Shown here: in pieces, positions 7,866 through 9,295 of the stretch
How the letters are laid out: every line of letters starts with the position of its first letter
Position numbering within the stretch: the stretch's first letter is position 1
DNA from: Alphaproteobacteria bacterium
Lineage (GTDB): Bacteria > Pseudomonadota > Alphaproteobacteria > Micropepsales > Micropepsaceae
Reading direction: 5' to 3'
NCBI GenBank assembly: GCA_025935155.1
Contig: JAICVV010000057.1
Coordinates: 1 to 9,295, forward strand
DNA: 9,295 nucleotides
The notes under the pieces: generated by a model
Told to the model about the DNA's origin: nothing
Databases searched by the model: none
The model's input: only the letters and a program-made list of their open reading frames with translations
Position numbers and translations under genes: made by a program

Positions 7866-7959
7866 TTAAGCCGCCGCTTATCAGGCAAATGCCATGGCTT
7901 GAGGCGAAGCCCTGCTGGCCCCTTTGTCAGGCTCCCAGATCTAAATCGGGGCGGCTTAA
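7866..7959. repeat. Perfect 10-bp inverted repeat in the kinase/parE intergenic region
   Basis: TTAAGCCGCC at 7866-7875 is matched by its exact reverse complement GGCGGCTTAA at 7950-7959, with 74 bp between. Inside the interval are smaller hairpins: GGCAAATGCC (7883-7892) and GGCTT with AAGCC (7896-7911). The whole could fold as a closed, branched RNA. It could instead be two copies of a regulator site facing the two divergent genes, or a small inserted element. I see no target-site duplication beside it. Confidence 0.5.
7924..7947 (+). promoter_or_regulatory. Candidate parE promoter
   Basis: TTGTCAG (7924-7930), 9 bp and TCTAAATC (7940-7947) resemble the Caulobacter-type consensus TTGACGS-N10-14-GCTANAWC. 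The -10 fits at seven of eight positions, though the spacer is one base short. It would give a leader of about 90 nt before the parE ATG, and the downstream arm of the inverted repeat would fall near the transcription start. Confidence 0.3.
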
Positions 7960-8042
7960 CAAAGACTTTCGCGGCCCTTGTGGTTTGAACCGCATTCGGC
8001 TTGGTTAACCTCGCTTCACCACGATTCCCTCATTGCGCTGGC

Positions 8043-9295
8043 ATGGCCAAATCACCGGACCTGTTCGATTCCGCCGCATCCCCTTCGAAGGGTTACACCG
8101 CCAAAGACATTGAAGTGCTAGAGGGCCTTGAACCGGTCCGGCGGCGGCCCGGAATGTACATCGGCGGCACGGATTCCTATGCGCTGCATCATCTTGCCGC
8201 GGAAATTCTCGACAATTCCATGGACGAAGCGGTGGCGGGTTACGCGACGCGCATTGAAATCGAACTGCTGCCGGGCGACGTGCTGAAAATTCGCGATAAT
8301 GGGCGCGGCATGCCAGTCGATCCGCACCCCAAATTCAGGAACAAGTCAGCCCTAGAAGTGATCATGACCACGCTGCATGCCGGCGGCAAGTTTGGTGGCA
8401 AGGTGTACGACACCTCTGGCGGACTTCATGGCGTGGGCGCGTCCGTGGTGAACGCGCTCTCCGAATGGCTGGAGGTAGAAGTCGCACGCGATCGCCATGC
8501 CTGGCGCATGCGTTTCCAGCGCGGGAAACCAGACGGCAAGCTGAAAGACCTCGGCAATGTCAATCGTCGCGGCACCACCGTCACTTTCAAGCCGGACGCG
8601 CAGATTTTCGGCAAGGAGACTCACTTTTCGCCCGCCGCGCTCTATCGCATGGCACGCTCCAAAGCATACCTGTTCCGCGGCGTGGAAATTCAGTGGTCGT
8701 GCGATCCGTCGCTGCTGAAGGCGAACGCCGCAACACCCGCGCAGGACACACTGAAATTCCCCGGCGGCCTGCTCGATTTCCTGAAGAGCGAAATCGCCGG
8801 CAAAGAGATGGTGACGCGCGAGTTCTCCGGCCCCAGCGACGAAGAACGCAGGAAAGAACGCCCGCAGGTGGAATGGGCGGTGGCCTGGGTGCCGATGGCG
8901 GAGCCCTTCATCCATTCCTACTGCAACACCATTCCCACTTCGCAGGGCGGCACGCACGAACAGGGCCTGCGCAATGCACTCACCAAAGCGCTGCGCGCGC
9001 ATGGCGAGCGCAAGAACAACCGCAAGACCGCGCAGATCGCGCCTGATGACATCATGGCGGCGGCATGCGGCACGCTGTCCGTCTTCATCCGCGAGCCGGA
9101 ATTTCAGGGACAGACGAAGGAGAAGCTCTCCTCACCGGATGCCACGCGGCTGGTGGAAAACATCGTGCGCGATCACTTCGACCACTGGCTGGCGCAAAAT
9201 CCACAGGAAGCGGACCGGCTGCTCGAATTCGTCATCGATCAGGCGGACGAACGGCTGAAGCGGCGGCAGGAGCGCGAGGTTTCGCGGAAAGCCGC
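8043..9295 (+). CDS. parE: DNA topoisomerase IV subunit B (5' part, runs off the window)
   Basis: The first 417 residues of the ATPase subunit of topoisomerase IV are present; with ParC the enzyme decatenates daughter chromosomes after replication. The GHKL ATPase motifs are intact: EILDNSMDEA (54-63, with the catalytic Glu and Mg-binding Asn), DNGRGMP (85-91) and GGLHGVGASVVNALS (126-140). The transducer domain follows, with the ATP-sensing lysine in QTKEKL (357-362). The phrase PVRRRPGMYIGGTD (31-44) and HPKF before KSALEVIMTTLHAGGKF mark it as ParE; GyrB normally reads KRPGMYIGDT. The TOPRIM domain with EGDSA lies beyond the right edge. The ATG at 8043 gives the usual short ParE N-terminus, though its Shine-Dalgarno sequence is weak. 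No stop codon occurs up to base 9295. Confidence 0.96.
   Translation, partial: MAKSPDLFDSAASPSKGYTAKDIEVLEGLEPVRRRPGMYIGGTDSYALHHLAAEILDNSMDEAVAGYATRIEIELLPGDVLKIRDNGRGMPVDPHPKFRNKSALEVIMTTLHAGGKFGGKVYDTSGGLHGVGASVVNALSEWLEVEVARDRHAWRMRFQRGKPDGKLKDLGNVNRRGTTVTFKPDAQIFGKETHFSPAALYRMARSKAYLFRGVEIQWSCDPSLLKANAATPAQDTLKFPGGLLDFLKSEIAGKEMVTREFSGPSDEERRKERPQVEWAVAWVPMAEPFIHSYCNTIPTSQGGTHEQGLRNALTKALRAHGERKNNRKTAQIAPDDIMAAACGTLSVFIREPEFQGQTKEKLSSPDATRLVENIVRDHFDHWLAQNPQEADRLLEFVIDQADERLKRRQEREVSRKA

Noticed and set aside
7866..7959. Mobile element (MITE-like) reading of the inverted repeat upstream of parE
   Set aside because: No target-site duplication flanks it and only one copy is visible in the window, so it is recorded as a repeat only.
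8352..9002. Minus-strand open frame of 216 codons inside parE
   Set aside because: It is fully antisense to well-conserved ParE sequence, so it is a shadow.

Overview
The window reads as chromosomal DNA of a GC-rich alphaproteobacterium. The main reasons are the glnB-glnA pair with alphaproteobacterial-type protein sequences, a ParE-type (not GyrB-type) topoisomerase IV B subunit beginning with the RRRPGMYIGGTD motif, and a PleC/DivJ-like histidine kinase core. I cannot place it more precisely from sequence alone. I see no insertion sequence, tRNA, rRNA or CRISPR array. Seven protein genes are supported, two of them cut by the window ends.

Left part (1-2509): two related sulfotransferases lie tail to tail. 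The first is the 3' end of a gene entering from the left. The second is complete on the minus strand, with an N-terminal TPR region and a C-terminal PAPS-dependent sulfotransferase domain. Their ends overlap by 38 bp and their sulfotransferase domains are clearly paralogous, so the locus is a diverged inverted duplication. Next (2616-3434, minus strand) is a monocistronic unit for a small secreted protein of unknown function, with a signal peptide, a strong Shine-Dalgarno sequence, a candidate promoter overlapping a palindrome, and two hairpins downstream, one a convincing intrinsic terminator.

Middle (3442-5594): about 380 bp without a gene leads into glnB (PII signal protein) and glnA (type I glutamine synthetase), 22 bp apart and evidently one operon. 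PII keeps the uridylylation tyrosine (Tyr51) and GlnA keeps the adenylylation tyrosine (Tyr398), so the classical nitrogen-control cascade is expected to act on both products. The GlnD and GlnE enzymes are not in this window.

Right part (5728-9295): a six-helix DUF998-like membrane protein on the plus strand converges on, and overlaps by 17 bp, an orphan membrane histidine kinase on the minus strand. The kinase is divergent from parE, which runs off the right end before its TOPRIM domain. The shared kinase/parE intergenic region contains a perfect 10-bp inverted repeat spanning 94 bp and a candidate parE promoter.

No clearly new multi-gene system is visible. The observations most worth a second look are the inverted, overlapping sulfotransferase pair, the uncharacterised secreted protein unit, the inverted repeat upstream of parE, and the membrane sensor region of the orphan kinase.
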